From positions 1,550,001 through 1,614,000 of the forward strand of contig NZ_LR134384.1 of the NCBI RefSeq assembly GCF_900637655.1: a DNA stretch of 64,000 nt, given 5' to 3'. The position numbers and the translations under genes were made by a program. Under the pieces are notes generated by a model. It did not search any database. It was not told the DNA's origin and saw nothing but the letters and a program-made list of their open reading frames with translations. This DNA comes from Segatella oris (GTDB taxonomy: Bacteria > Bacteroidota > Bacteroidia > Bacteroidales > Bacteroidaceae). Numbering within the stretch: the stretch's first letter is position 1; each line of letters opens with the position of its first letter. Below, piece after piece: positions 1-8,977 of this stretch.

Positions 1-513
1 CGATATGCCCGTGCTCTATTGAAGGGTGCCCTTGCTGAAAAGCAGGAAGATAAGCTCTATAAGGATATGCAAATTCTTTTGCAGAGCTATATCGAAGTGC
101 CTGAACTGAGAATTACGATTGATAACCCGATGCTTCCAACAAACAAGAAACAGGCCGTGCTTGAAGCTGCCTGTGGTAAGGATGTAACGTCACTTACAAA
201 GCGTTTTATAGCTCTTGTCTTGAAAGAAGACAGGGAAACTGCCCTGCAATTCATGGCTGCATCGTATATTACTCTTTACAGAAAGCATAAGAACATCACC
301 CGTGGTAAACTTATTACAGCCTCTGCTGTCAGTCAGAATACAGTGGATAAGATGAAGCAGATGGTTGAGGATAAGACTCAAGGTTCTGTAGAATTCAATA
401 CGAAGATTGATAATGAACTCATTGGTGGCTTTATCCTTGAGTATGATGATTATCGTATGGATGCCAGTGTCAAAAGCAAACTTCGTGGTATTCTGTCAGA
501 ACTAAAGAAATAA
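1..513 (+). CDS. atpH: F1Fo ATP synthase delta subunit (5' truncated by window edge)
   Basis: Delta subunit (OSCP-like) of the F1Fo ATP synthase, part of the peripheral stalk that joins F1 to Fo. Reading frame 1 is open from base 1 and reads RYARALLKGAL, the usual N-terminal motif of this family, so the true start lies before the window and the TTG at 19 is not a start. The C-terminal part carries the family's conserved stretch around residue 140 (DNELIGGFILEYDD, then SVKSKL). It is followed at 26 bp by atpA and then atpG, the standard order of the F1 genes. About 170 residues are visible, near full length. Confidence 0.95.
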   Translation, partial: RYARALLKGALAEKQEDKLYKDMQILLQSYIEVPELRITIDNPMLPTNKKQAVLEAACGKDVTSLTKRFIALVLKEDRETALQFMAASYITLYRKHKNITRGKLITASAVSQNTVDKMKQMVEDKTQGSVEFNTKIDNELIGGFILEYDDYRMDASVKSKLRGILSELKK

Positions 514-538
514 TAATTCAGTTTAATAGAAAGAAAAA

Positions 539-2125
539 ATGTCAGATAAAATTAAACCAAGTGAGGTGTCTGAAGTACTTCTCAAAGAACTCCAGAGCAT
601 CAACAGCGGGGAACAGTTTGACGAAGTGGGCACTGTGCTTACCGTCGCAGATGGTGTTGCACGTGTTTATGGTCTCCGTAATGTTGAGGCGAGTGAGCTT
701 CTTGAGTTTGAGAACGGTACGATGGCCATCGTGATGAACTTGGAGGAAGACAACATTGGTTGTGTACTTCTGGGGCCAACGGCTGGCATTAAGGAAGGAC
801 AGACCGTGAAGCGTACACATCGTATTGCTTCCATCCGCGTTAATGATAATTTTCTCGGACGAGTAGTCAATCCTCTTGGACAAGCCATTGATGGCCTTGG
901 CGATATTGATTTGACGGATGCCTTTGAGATGCCATTAGACCGTAAGGCTCCTGGGGTTATCTATCGACAGCCTGTAAAAGAGCCTTTGCAGACAGGTCTG
1001 AAAGCTGTAGACTCAATGATACCTATTGGCAGAGGACAGCGTGAGCTTATCATCGGCGACCGCCAAACAGGTAAAACCGCTATTGCCATTGATACCATTA
1101 TCAACCAGAAAAGCTTCTATGAAGCAGGCAAACCTGTCTATTGCATTTATGTCGCTATAGGTCAGAAAGCCTCTACTGTAGCTACTTTGGTGCAGACACT
1201 GAAAGAACATGGTGCATTGCCTTATTCAATCATTGTTAGTGCAACAGCTGCTGACCCTGCAGCCATGCAGTATTATGCGCCTTTTGCCGGTGCTGCTATC
1301 GGTGAATATTTCCGTGATCGTGGATACAGTGCACTTGTTGTATATGATGACTTGTCAAAGCAGGCTGTGGCTTATCGCGAGGTTTCATTGATTCTTCGCC
1401 GTCCTTCAGGGCGTGAGGCATATCCTGGTGATGTGTTCTATCTTCACTCTCGTCTGCTGGAACGTGCTGCACGTATTAATAATCAGCAAGAGATTGCTGA
1501 ACAGATGAACGATCTTCCGGCTTGTATGAAAGGGCATGTTCGTGGCGGAGGCTCGTTAACTGCTCTGCCAATCATCGAAACCCAGGCCGGTGATGTCTCT
1601 GCTTATATTCCTACAAACGTGATTTCTATCACTGATGGTCAGATATATTTGGAGACCAATCTGTTCAACCAAGGCTTCCGTCCTGCTATCAACGTTGGTA
1701 TTTCTGTATCGCGTGTGGGTGGTTCTGCACAGATTAAGAGCATGAAGAAAGTGGCTGGTACCCTGAAACTTGACATGGCACAATATCGTGAGTTGGAGGC
1801 ATTCTCCAAGTTCTCCAGTGATATGGATGCCGTAACAGCAATGACATTGGATCGCGGACGAAAGAACAATCAGTTGCTCATTCAGCCTCAGTATAGCCCA
1901 ATGCCTGTCGGTGAGCAAATTGCTATTTTATATTGTGGCGTCCACGGCTTGATGCATGATGTGCCCGTTGAGCATGTTCGCGATTGTCAGGATCAGTTCC
2001 TTGATGCGATGCGTTCATCACATGGAGACCTTATCAATGCTTTGGCTGATGGTCAACTGACGGATGAAGCCATCAAAGCTATTGAGGAAACAATGGCAAA
2101 TATTGCCGGCCAATATAAAAAGTAA
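539..2125 (+). CDS. atpA: F1Fo ATP synthase alpha subunit
   Basis: Non-catalytic nucleotide-binding alpha subunit of the F1 hexamer, 528 aa. The Walker A motif GDRQTGKT is at about residues 173-180, and the protein shows the alpha-type segments [14 protein letters not shown] and LLERAARIN. The [19 protein letters not shown] stretch and the arginine-finger region [11 protein letters not shown] follow in the expected order. The ATG at 539 follows an A-rich leader, typical for Bacteroidetes. It sits between atpH and atpG in one transcription unit. Nothing unusual is seen. Confidence 0.97.
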   Translation: MSDKIKPSEVSEVLLKELQSINSGEQFDEVGTVLTVADGVARVYGLRNVEASELLEFENGTMAIVMNLEEDNIGCVLLGPTAGIKEGQTVKRTHRIASIRVNDNFLGRVVNPLGQAIDGLGDIDLTDAFEMPLDRKAPGVIYRQPVKEPLQTGLKAVDSMIPIGRGQRELIIGDRQTGKTAIAIDTIINQKSFYEAGKPVYCIYVAIGQKASTVATLVQTLKEHGALPYSIIVSATAADPAAMQYYAPFAGAAIGEYFRDRGYSALVVYDDLSKQAVAYREVSLILRRPSGREAYPGDVFYLHSRLLERAARINNQQEIAEQMNDLPACMKGHVRGGGSLTALPIIETQAGDVSAYIPTNVISITDGQIYLETNLFNQGFRPAINVGISVSRVGGSAQIKSMKKVAGTLKLDMAQYRELEAFSKFSSDMDAVTAMTLDRGRKNNQLLIQPQYSPMPVGEQIAILYCGVHGLMHDVPVEHVRDCQDQFLDAMRSSHGDLINALADGQLTDEAIKAIEETMANIAGQYKK

Positions 2126-2145
2126 TCAACTAAAAACGCATAGAA

Positions 2146-3117
2146 ATGCCTTCATTAAAGGAAATCAAGACACGAATAGCCTCTGTCAGCAACACGCGTA
2201 AGATTACGAGCGCCATGAAGATGGTGGCATCAAGTAAGCTTCATCATGCCCAGACTGCTATTCAGAACATGTTGCCTTATGAGGAATTACTTGAGCATAT
2301 ACTGAAGTCTTTCCTCGTCACTGTTCCTGAAATTCAGAATGAATTTGAGGCTGAACGTGAGGTGAAAAGGGTGGCATTGGTTGTCTTTACCAGCAATAGT
2401 TCCCTGTGTGGCGGTTTCAATAACAACGTGCTTAAAATGTTCCAGCATGTTGTAGACGAGTATATGGCTCAAGGCATTGACGATATTCTTGTTTATCCGA
2501 TAGGCCGCAAGATTGAAGATTATGCGCTGAAGCGGGGACTCCATGTTGCCGGTAGCTATCTTTCCTTGGCTGAAAAACCAAAGGCTTCAGATTGTGCAGA
2601 TATATCACGGGAACTTCAAACAAAGTTTATAGCCCGTGAAATTGATAAGGTTGAACTTATCTATCATCATTTCAAATCGGCAGGAAGTCAGATACTGACG
2701 CGTAAGACTTTTCTTCCCATAGATTTGTCAACCGAGAATATAGGACTTGAAAACGACCGTGATTTATCCAGCAATATTGCTACGGCAAAGGCACAGGAAT
2801 ATCTCCGAAAGCGTAAGGCAGCAGAAGCAAGCAAGCAAAAATCATCGGCACAGGCTTTGAATGATAATTTCATCATTGAGCCAAACTTGGATGCTGTGCT
2901 TGGAACTCTGATACCGAAAGAGCTTAATCTTCAGGTCTTCACAGCTTTACTCGACAGCAATGCCAGTGAACATGCTGCCAGGATGGTAGCCATGCAGACT
3001 GCAACTGACAATGCCAATGAGTTGTTGCGAGAGCTTAATCTTCAGTTCAACAAGAGCCGTCAGCAGGCAATTACAAGCGAACTGCTTGATATTGTGGGTG
3101 GCAGCATCAATAACTGA
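2146..3117 (+). CDS. atpG: F1Fo ATP synthase gamma subunit
   Basis: Gamma subunit, the central rotor shaft of F1, 323 aa. The N-terminal helix reads MPSLKEIKTRIASVSNTRKITSAM (shown here only as its family pattern: an SLKEIKxRI start followed by TRKITxAMKMVA), and the C-terminal helix includes HAARMVAMQTATDNA, both diagnostic of AtpG. At 323 aa it is somewhat longer than enterobacterial homologues (about 287 aa), due to an inserted charged segment around residues 190-245 with many Lys/Gln/Ala; such insertions are common in this phylum. It starts 20 bp after atpA and is the last gene of the cluster visible here; a terminator follows. Confidence 0.96.
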   Translation: MPSLKEIKTRIASVSNTRKITSAMKMVASSKLHHAQTAIQNMLPYEELLEHILKSFLVTVPEIQNEFEAEREVKRVALVVFTSNSSLCGGFNNNVLKMFQHVVDEYMAQGIDDILVYPIGRKIEDYALKRGLHVAGSYLSLAEKPKASDCADISRELQTKFIAREIDKVELIYHHFKSAGSQILTRKTFLPIDLSTENIGLENDRDLSSNIATAKAQEYLRKRKAAEASKQKSSAQALNDNFIIEPNLDAVLGTLIPKELNLQVFTALLDSNASEHAARMVAMQTATDNANELLRELNLQFNKSRQQAITSELLDIVGGSINN

Positions 3118-3147
3118 TAGCTTCTTGGCTCGTATGAATAAACAGCA

Positions 3148-3182
3148 AAGGATATTGTCTTCATGGCAGTATCCTTTTCTGT
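3148..3182 (+). terminator. Putative terminator after atpG
   Basis: Inverted repeat AAGGATATTG / CAGTATCCTT with a 9-nt loop and one mismatch, followed by a T-rich run. It lies 30 bp after the atpG stop and would end the ATP synthase operon. Confidence 0.6.
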
Positions 3183-3302
3183 TTTTGTAATTTATTCATC
3201 ACGGTTTTAACATTTCAGGCTCTTGCCAATTAGGAAATATATAGCGGAAAATAGAGTTTGATTTTACAGTTTTGTGCATCAAGACAAATCGTTTGAGCCA
3301 TT

Positions 3303-3580
3303 ATGCATTGCAATTTGATGCAGAATACACGGCTGTTTGAGTCAGATTACGTGGTGATTTGATGCAAATGACATTGTAATTTGATGCAAATAACAAGTCT
3401 TTTTGATGTGATTAAGCTTTGTAGTTTGCATTTAGATTTATAACGGTTTGATTGTCAGATGATTATAAACTCCTAAAATACCGTGCATATTTGGAGTAAG
3501 GAAGAGTCTCATTTCAAATTTGCAGATTTTACAAGGGCAATTGTAAATATACTTAAAAGAATTTAACATATAATTCGTTT
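3303..3580. repeat. Dispersed 22-bp-period repeat, copy A (long form)
   Basis: Intergenic stretch between atpG and galE. Its left part holds four imperfect units led by TTTGA(T/G)GCA or TTTGAGTCA that start at 3314, 3336, 3358 and 3380, an exact 22-bp period. A tail at 3531-3580 (ACAATTGTAAA-like, ending in CATATAATTCGTTT) is shared with the copy at 57027-57304; both copies span about 278 bp from first unit to tail. No open frame of note runs through it. Function unknown. Confidence 0.75.
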
Positions 3581-3760
3581 ATTGCAATTATAGCTTTCCT
3601 CATCACCTTTATTATCCATGCAAAGCTTATATAAGAGTGTGCAGACACATATGGATTACACTTTTCTATATTTGCTTCTTGCACTCTGTATTTATATCTT
3701 CTGCATTTCATTTTAATAAATATTTGCTTCCATGTGATAGGTTTATTCGTTTAATTTATG

Positions 3761-3768
3761 TACCTTTG
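3761..3768 (+). promoter_or_regulatory. Bacteroidetes -7 box for galE
   Basis: TACCTTTG fits the TAnnTTTG consensus of the Bacteroidetes primary sigma factor and lies 27 bp before the galE ATG. No clear -33 TTTG was found at the right spacing. Confidence 0.55.
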
Positions 3769-3795
3769 TCCAACAAAATCTTACAAACAATTTCT

Positions 3796-4833
3796 ATGAA
3801 ACAGACTATACTTGTTACCGGTGGTACGGGGTTTATCGGCTCACATACGACCGTTGAACTGATTGAAGCAGGCTATGAGGTCGTTGTTGTTGATGACCTG
3901 AGTAATTCAAAAATGGAAGTTCTTGATGGTATCGAGAAGATAACAGGCGTTCGCCCGGCATTTGAGAAAGTGGATCTTCGCGACAAAACAGCAACGGAAA
4001 ATGTGTTCAAGAAGTATCCAAAGATAGAGGGAATTATTCATTTTGCTGCGTCAAAGGCAGTGGGAGAGAGCGTTGAAAAGCCTCTGCTTTACTATCGTAA
4101 CAATATTGTTTCACTGATAAATCTTTTGGAGTTGATGCCCCAGTATAATGTCAAGGGCATCATCTTCTCATCAAGTTGTACGGTCTATGGGCAGCCAAAG
4201 CCTGAGAACCTGCCTGTAACAGAGGATGCCCCTCATCAGAAAGCGACTTCTCCATACGGCAACACCAAGGAAATCAACGAGCAGATTATCTATGACTATA
4301 TCCATAGCGGGGCAGATATCAAGAGCATTGTCCTGAGATATTTCAATCCGATCGGTGCTCATCCCTCAGCCTTGATAGGTGAACTGCCGAACGGAGTTCC
4401 TGCCAATCTCATTCCATTTGTTACCCAGACAGCTATTGGCATCCGTAAACAGCTGACTATTTTCGGTAATGATTATGACACTCCTGACGGCACGTGTATC
4501 CGTGACTTCATCTATGTTGTCGATTTGGCAAAGGCACACGTTGCAGCAATGCGCCGCGTGTTGGATGAAGATACGGACAAAATTGAATATTTTAATATTG
4601 GTACGGGGCATGGAAATACAACCAAAGAGATTGTTGACACCTTTGAAGAAGCTACAGGCGTAAAGCTGAATTGGAAGTTTGGCCCACGTAGAGAGGGCGA
4701 TATAGAGAAGATTTGGGGCGACTGCACCAAAGCCAACAAGGTGCTTGGTTGGAAAGCAGATACGCCGTTGAAAGATGTCCTTGCCAGTGCTTGGAAATGG
4801 CAAGTGAAGTTACGTGAGGATGGTGTCATGTAG
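3796..4833 (+). CDS. galE: UDP-glucose 4-epimerase
   Basis: Interconverts UDP-glucose and UDP-galactose (Leloir pathway and glycan precursors). It is an extended short-chain dehydrogenase of 345 aa with the NAD-binding motif GGTGFIGSH at residues 8-16, the FSSSCTVYG segment and the catalytic YGNTK (Tyr/Lys pair). The open frame extends upstream to 3637, but the ATG at 3796 is preferred: it begins exactly at the Rossmann strand (MKQTILVTGG), and a -7 promoter box lies between the two candidate starts. It appears monocistronic. Confidence 0.95.
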   Translation: MKQTILVTGGTGFIGSHTTVELIEAGYEVVVVDDLSNSKMEVLDGIEKITGVRPAFEKVDLRDKTATENVFKKYPKIEGIIHFAASKAVGESVEKPLLYYRNNIVSLINLLELMPQYNVKGIIFSSSCTVYGQPKPENLPVTEDAPHQKATSPYGNTKEINEQIIYDYIHSGADIKSIVLRYFNPIGAHPSALIGELPNGVPANLIPFVTQTAIGIRKQLTIFGNDYDTPDGTCIRDFIYVVDLAKAHVAAMRRVLDEDTDKIEYFNIGTGHGNTTKEIVDTFEEATGVKLNWKFGPRREGDIEKIWGDCTKANKVLGWKADTPLKDVLASAWKWQVKLREDGVM

Positions 4834-4897
4834 TTGAGATTAAATATGTGAATTGCAGCTCTTGCATGTCCAAGAGCTCGTTCTTGATGTGATATAT

Positions 4898-4932
4898 AAA
4901 GCATCTACGGTAAAAGCACCATGGATGCTTTT
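4898..4932 (+). terminator. Putative terminator after galE
   Basis: AAAGCATC / GATGCTTT inverted repeat with an 18-nt loop ending in TTTT. Another hairpin without a T run (AGCTCTTG / CAAGAGCT, 4857-4878) lies just upstream. The large loop makes this a moderate call. Confidence 0.4.
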
Positions 4933-4999
4933 AGGTTAAATAACATTAAACATTAGCTGTTTGATGAGTTTCGAGTATTCATGTGTCAACAAATATTTA

Positions 5000-5007
5000 T
5001 ACCTTTG
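5000..5007 (+). promoter_or_regulatory. Bacteroidetes -7 box for rpsP
   Basis: TACCTTTG, matching TAnnTTTG, 55 bp before the rpsP start. Confidence 0.55.
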
Positions 5008-5062
5008 CACCCGCTGTTACGAGATGACAGCATAAATTCAAACCTAATTAATATTTCAAAAA

Positions 5063-5611
5063 ATGGCAACAAGAATCAGATTGCAGCGTGGCGGTCGTAA
5101 AGGCTATGCTTTTTATGGTATCGTAATCGCTGATGTTAGAGCACCACGTGATGGTAAATTTACTGAGAAGATTGGTACTTACAATCCAAACACCAATCCA
5201 GCTACTGTAGATTTGAATTTCGAACGCGCCCTTTATTGGGTTGAAACCGGTGCGCAGCCAACAGACACTGTTCGTAACATTCTTAAAAATGAAGGTGTTT
5301 ATTTGATGAAACATCTTCGTGGCGGAGTGAAGAAGGGTGCCTTTGATGAGGCTGAAGCTCAGAAGAAATTCGATGCTTGGAAAGAAAACAAGCTGAAAGG
5401 TTTCGAGGCTATTCGCGAGAAGGACGCAAAGGCTAAAAAGGATGCAGAGAAAGCAGAACTTGAAGCTGAGAAGAAAGTGAACGAGGCTATCGCTAAGAAG
5501 GTAGCTGACAAGAAAGCTGCAGAAGCATCTGCTAAGGCAGAAGCTGAAGCTGCACAAAATGCCGAAGCTGCTGCTCCTGCTGAAGAGACAGAAGCTCCTG
5601 CAGAGGCGTAA
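5063..5611 (+). CDS. rpsP: 30S ribosomal protein S16 with long Ala/Glu/Lys C-terminal tail
   Basis: Small-subunit ribosomal protein S16 needed for 30S assembly. The N-terminal core (residues 1 to about 85) shows [21 protein letters not shown] and the YNPNT motif, as in the family. The protein is 182 aa, about twice the 80-90 aa of the E. coli protein: from about residue 95 it continues as a highly charged, alanine-rich helix-forming tail with many KKA/EAE repeats. Extended S16 tails of this type occur in Bacteroidetes. It has its own promoter and terminator, and no trmD or rimM neighbour is seen, unlike the enterobacterial operon. Confidence 0.95.
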   Translation: MATRIRLQRGGRKGYAFYGIVIADVRAPRDGKFTEKIGTYNPNTNPATVDLNFERALYWVETGAQPTDTVRNILKNEGVYLMKHLRGGVKKGAFDEAEAQKKFDAWKENKLKGFEAIREKDAKAKKDAEKAELEAEKKVNEAIAKKVADKKAAEASAKAEAEAAQNAEAAAPAEETEAPAEA

Positions 5612-5639
5612 GACTTCTTCTGAAGAAATGAAAGAATAG

Positions 5640-5666
5640 GGATGGACGAAATGTCCGTCCTTTTTT
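5640..5666 (+). terminator. Rho-independent terminator after rpsP
   Basis: Stem GGATGGAC / GTCCGTCC (one G-U pair), 5-nt loop, then TTTTTT. It lies 28 bp downstream of rpsP. The rest of the gap to 5962 shows no gene or repeat that I can support. Confidence 0.8.
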
Positions 5667-5962
5667 ATTTTCTGAACGATTGAAAGTCTTCTTTAAGTGG
5701 AGGCTTCTTGCGGGGTGGGGGGATGTGTTTTACAGGCCCATTCGGGCGGTTGCAAGGCTTTAATCATGGCGAATTGATATTATACTGATATTTCCACATC
5801 TGCATCTATTGATGAAACTTGTCAGTTATAGTTACGCCATTGTGTAAACGTTTGGATATGTATGCCCTGTTTTTTTGATGCATTCCTTGTAAATAAAGGG
5901 AAATGAAATAATCTTAAAATAAGGAAATCGGGGTTTATTTTAATATAATTTAGTTGCATATA

Positions 5963-5994
5963 TTGTATTCTCTTACCGATTTGTTGTAATTTTG
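5963..5994 (+). promoter_or_regulatory. Promoter of the moxR-bat operon
   Basis: TTG, 21 bp, then TAATTTTG (TAnnTTTG). The -7 box ends 36 bp before the moxR ATG, so this is the likely single promoter for the genes 6031-14299. Confidence 0.65.
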
Positions 5995-6030
5995 CGTACA
6001 TATAATTTATAATTGTCTAATATTCAAATT

Positions 6031-7026
6031 ATGGCAGAAACGATAGATATTCGTGAACTGAATATAATGATTGAGCAGCAGAGTGGGTTTGTGACCAACC
6101 TTGTTGCCGGTATGGATCAAGTGATTGTAGGGCAGAAGCATCTGGTGGACTCATTGCTGATTTCACTATTGAGTGATGGACATATCCTGTTGGAAGGTGT
6201 GCCCGGATTAGCCAAAACACTTGCTATTAAAACATTGGCTCAATTGATAGATGCTGATTTCAGTCGTATACAGTTCACACCGGATCTACTTCCGGCCGAT
6301 GTCATTGGTACCCAGATTTATTCTCAGAAAGATGAAAGTTTCCATGTGAAAAAGGGGCCTGTATTCGCTAATTTCGTATTGGCTGATGAAATCAACCGCG
6401 CTCCTGCAAAGGTACAGAGTGCATTGCTTGAGGCCATGCAAGAGCATCAAGTGACCATTGGTGAAAAGACATTTTCTTTGCCGAAGCCTTTCTTGGTTAT
6501 GGCAACACAGAATCCGATTGAGCAGGAAGGAACCTATCAACTGCCTGAGGCACAGGTAGATCGTTTCATGATGAAAGTGGTTATTGACTATCCAACTTTA
6601 GAGGAAGAAAAGCTGATAATCAAGGAGAATATTGTTGGACAGTTCCCGACAGTGACTCCTGTGACCAGTGCAGACGAAATTATTAAGGCCCGTGAAGTGG
6701 TCAATCAGGTATATATTGATGAAAAGATTGCACAATATATTGCAGACATTGTCTTCGCAAGTCGATATCCGGAACGTTATGGCCTAAGTGAATTGAAGGA
6801 TATGATTACCTATGGAGGTAGTCCACGTGCCAGCATTAATCTGGCTAAAGCAAGTCGTGCCTATGCTTTTATCAAGCATAGAGGTTATGTTGTCCCTGAG
6901 GATGTGCGTGCTGTTGTGCACGATGTGATGCGCCATCGTATCGGTCTTTCCTATGAGGCCGAGGCCAGCAATATTACTGCAGAAGAAATCGTTTCAAAGA
7001 TAGTTAATAAGGTAGAAGTGCCTTGA
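6031..7026 (+). CDS. MoxR-type AAA+ ATPase
   Basis: MoxR family AAA+ chaperone-like ATPase, 331 aa, thought to work with von Willebrand A (VWA) domain partners, here the Bat proteins. Walker A GVPGLAKT is near residue 57, Walker B LADEINRAPAKVQSALLEAMQE is followed by MATQNPIEQEGTYQLPEAQ, the sensor-1 region of this family. The ATG at 6031 is chosen over the in-frame TTG at 6013 because it lies at the expected family start. Its stop overlaps the next start by one base (TGATG), which suggests translational coupling with the DUF58 gene. Confidence 0.93.
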   Translation: MAETIDIRELNIMIEQQSGFVTNLVAGMDQVIVGQKHLVDSLLISLLSDGHILLEGVPGLAKTLAIKTLAQLIDADFSRIQFTPDLLPADVIGTQIYSQKDESFHVKKGPVFANFVLADEINRAPAKVQSALLEAMQEHQVTIGEKTFSLPKPFLVMATQNPIEQEGTYQLPEAQVDRFMMKVVIDYPTLEEEKLIIKENIVGQFPTVTPVTSADEIIKAREVVNQVYIDEKIAQYIADIVFASRYPERYGLSELKDMITYGGSPRASINLAKASRAYAFIKHRGYVVPEDVRAVVHDVMRHRIGLSYEAEASNITAEEIVSKIVNKVEVP

Positions 7027-7895
7027 TGGAAACATCAGAGATTATAAAAAAAGTCAGGAAGATAGAAATCAAGGCTCGTGGTTTGAGTCAGAATATCTTT
7101 GCAGGACAGTATCATTCTGCCTTTAAGGGACGCGGTATGGCTTTCAGTGAAGTGAGAGAATACCAATATGGTGATGATGTACGTGATATTGACTGGAATG
7201 TTACGGCACGTTTTCATCGTCCTTATGTGAAAGTGTTTGAGGAGGAACGCGAGCTGACAGTAATGCTGTTGGTGGATGTCAGTGGTTCACTCGACTTTGG
7301 AACAGTTCGTCAGACTAAACGTGAGCTGGTTACAGAGATAGCTGCTACGTTGGCTTTCAGTGCTATTCAGAACAATGATAAGATTGGTGTAATCTTCTTT
7401 TCTGACCGCGTAGAGAAGTATATTCCACCAAAGAAAGGGCGTCGTCACATTCTTTATATAATCAGGGAATTGCTGGATTTCAAGCCTGCGAGTGTTCGTA
7501 CAGACATCGGTATGGCAGTTTCTTACCTCACACGAATAATGAAACGTCGTTGTACAGCATTCCTCTTAAGTGATTTTTACACGCGTGATGATTTCAGTCA
7601 AGCAATGCAGATTGCCAATTCTAAGCATGATATGGTTGCTGTCCAAGTGTATGATCCGCGTGCCAAGACTTTGCCTGATATTGGGCTGATGAAAGTACGT
7701 GATGCAGAAACGGGACATGAAATGATTATTGATACCGGTTCTGCTAAGTTACGTCAGGCACATACTCAATATTGGTTGGAGCGTGAAGATATGTTACGTA
7801 AATTGTTTGCTAAGAGTAAGATGGACTGGACTTCAGTGGGCACGGATGAGGATTTCACGAAAGCACTGATGCTGTTATTTAAGAAAAGAGCTTAA
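7026..7895 (+). CDS. DUF58 family protein of the Bat operon
   Basis: A 289-aa DUF58 protein. Members are usually encoded directly after MoxR ATPases and have a divergent VWA-like fold. Visible features: the YQYGDDVRDIDWNVTARFHRPYVK region typical of DUF58, and LLVDVSGSLDFG, a DxSxS metal-site motif. The ATG at 7026 overlaps the moxR stop; an in-frame TTG three bases earlier is less likely. The exact biochemical role is not established; the operon context links it to the envelope Bat complex. Confidence 0.9.
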   Translation: METSEIIKKVRKIEIKARGLSQNIFAGQYHSAFKGRGMAFSEVREYQYGDDVRDIDWNVTARFHRPYVKVFEEERELTVMLLVDVSGSLDFGTVRQTKRELVTEIAATLAFSAIQNNDKIGVIFFSDRVEKYIPPKKGRRHILYIIRELLDFKPASVRTDIGMAVSYLTRIMKRRCTAFLLSDFYTRDDFSQAMQIANSKHDMVAVQVYDPRAKTLPDIGLMKVRDAETGHEMIIDTGSAKLRQAHTQYWLEREDMLRKLFAKSKMDWTSVGTDEDFTKALMLLFKKRA

Positions 7896-8972
7896 ATGAA
7901 GTTGTTAAGGAATATAATCATTGTCGTTGGATTGATGTGTTCAACTATCGGTTGGGCACAGAAGGCTTTTGTGGAACAAAGTATAGATTCCGTTGCAATT
8001 CTGATTGGTCAACAGACACATATGACTTTATCGGTGACGGCGAAGCCTGGAGCAAGAATATCTTGGCCACGGCTGAAACCAGCGCAATATTTGATACCTG
8101 GCATTGAAATTGTAGAATTGCAGAAAGGCGATTCAACAGATGCCGATGGTATGATAAAAATCAGTCGTGTCTATACCTTGACGAGTTTTGACGAGAAACT
8201 TTATGCTATACCGGCACTGAAGGTAAAGGTTGATAATCAATCGTTCAGTGGTAGACAATTGGCATTAAAGGTGATGACTGTTCCTGTTGATACGCTGCAC
8301 CCCAATCAATTCTTTCCAGCTAAAGATGTCCAGGATAATCCATTTCAATGGGAGGAGTGGCATTTGGTTTTTTGGCTGAGCATTATAGTTTTAGTGCTTT
8401 GCTTATTAATGATATATCTGTTTGTCAGGTTAAAGCAGAACAAGCCTATTGTAACACGTATTAGAATTGTGAAGCATGTGCCTGCACATCAGAAGGCTTT
8501 AAAGGCTATAGAAGATATCAAGGCCGCTCATATGGTGACTTCGGAAAATCAGAAAGAATATTATACCCGTCTGACTGATACTTTACGGCAATATATCAAG
8601 GAGCGTTTTGGTTTTAATGCTATGGAAATGACCAGCAGCGAAATTATCTATCGATTACGCGAGGCAGGTGATCAGAAAGGAATTGATGAACTGCGTGAAC
8701 TCTTTACTACGGCCGATCTTGTGAAGTTTGCAAAGCATAATGCATTGATAAATGAAAATGATTTGAACTTGGTCAATGCTGCAAAGTTCATAGACGAAAC
8801 TAAAACAGAAGCTCAGGAGGTAGAGGAACGAATTGTCCCTAAATTGAGTGAAGTTGAACAGCTCACACAAAAGAATCGTGTGTTCCTTAAGACTTTGATT
8901 TATGCTTCAATTGGTGTAATTATAGGGTTAGCTGTCTATATTGTATATCAGATAGCACAATTGTTAGGTTGA
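7896..8972 (+). CDS. Bat-operon membrane protein of unknown function
   Basis: A 358-aa protein lying between DUF58 and BatA. It has an N-terminal signal peptide (hydrophobic stretch ending at WAQ, about residue 22), a likely beta-rich periplasmic part (residues 25-145), one membrane segment at about 152-175 (LVFWLSIIVLVLCLLMIYLF), a helical cytoplasmic part and a second membrane segment at the C terminus (about 333-355). I do not recognise a catalytic motif. Its start abuts the DUF58 stop and its stop is followed within 6 bp by the BatA start, so it is part of the same coupled unit; homologues at this position are common in Bacteroidales bat operons. Confidence 0.88.
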   Translation: MKLLRNIIIVVGLMCSTIGWAQKAFVEQSIDSVAILIGQQTHMTLSVTAKPGARISWPRLKPAQYLIPGIEIVELQKGDSTDADGMIKISRVYTLTSFDEKLYAIPALKVKVDNQSFSGRQLALKVMTVPVDTLHPNQFFPAKDVQDNPFQWEEWHLVFWLSIIVLVLCLLMIYLFVRLKQNKPIVTRIRIVKHVPAHQKALKAIEDIKAAHMVTSENQKEYYTRLTDTLRQYIKERFGFNAMEMTSSEIIYRLREAGDQKGIDELRELFTTADLVKFAKHNALINENDLNLVNAAKFIDETKTEAQEVEERIVPKLSEVEQLTQKNRVFLKTLIYASIGVIIGLAVYIVYQIAQLLG

Positions 8973-8977
8973 AGGTC

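Noticed and set aside
3637-3795. Extended N terminus of GalE
   Set aside because: A hydrophobic, uncharacteristic 53-residue extension with a -7 promoter box inside it; the fold begins at 3796.
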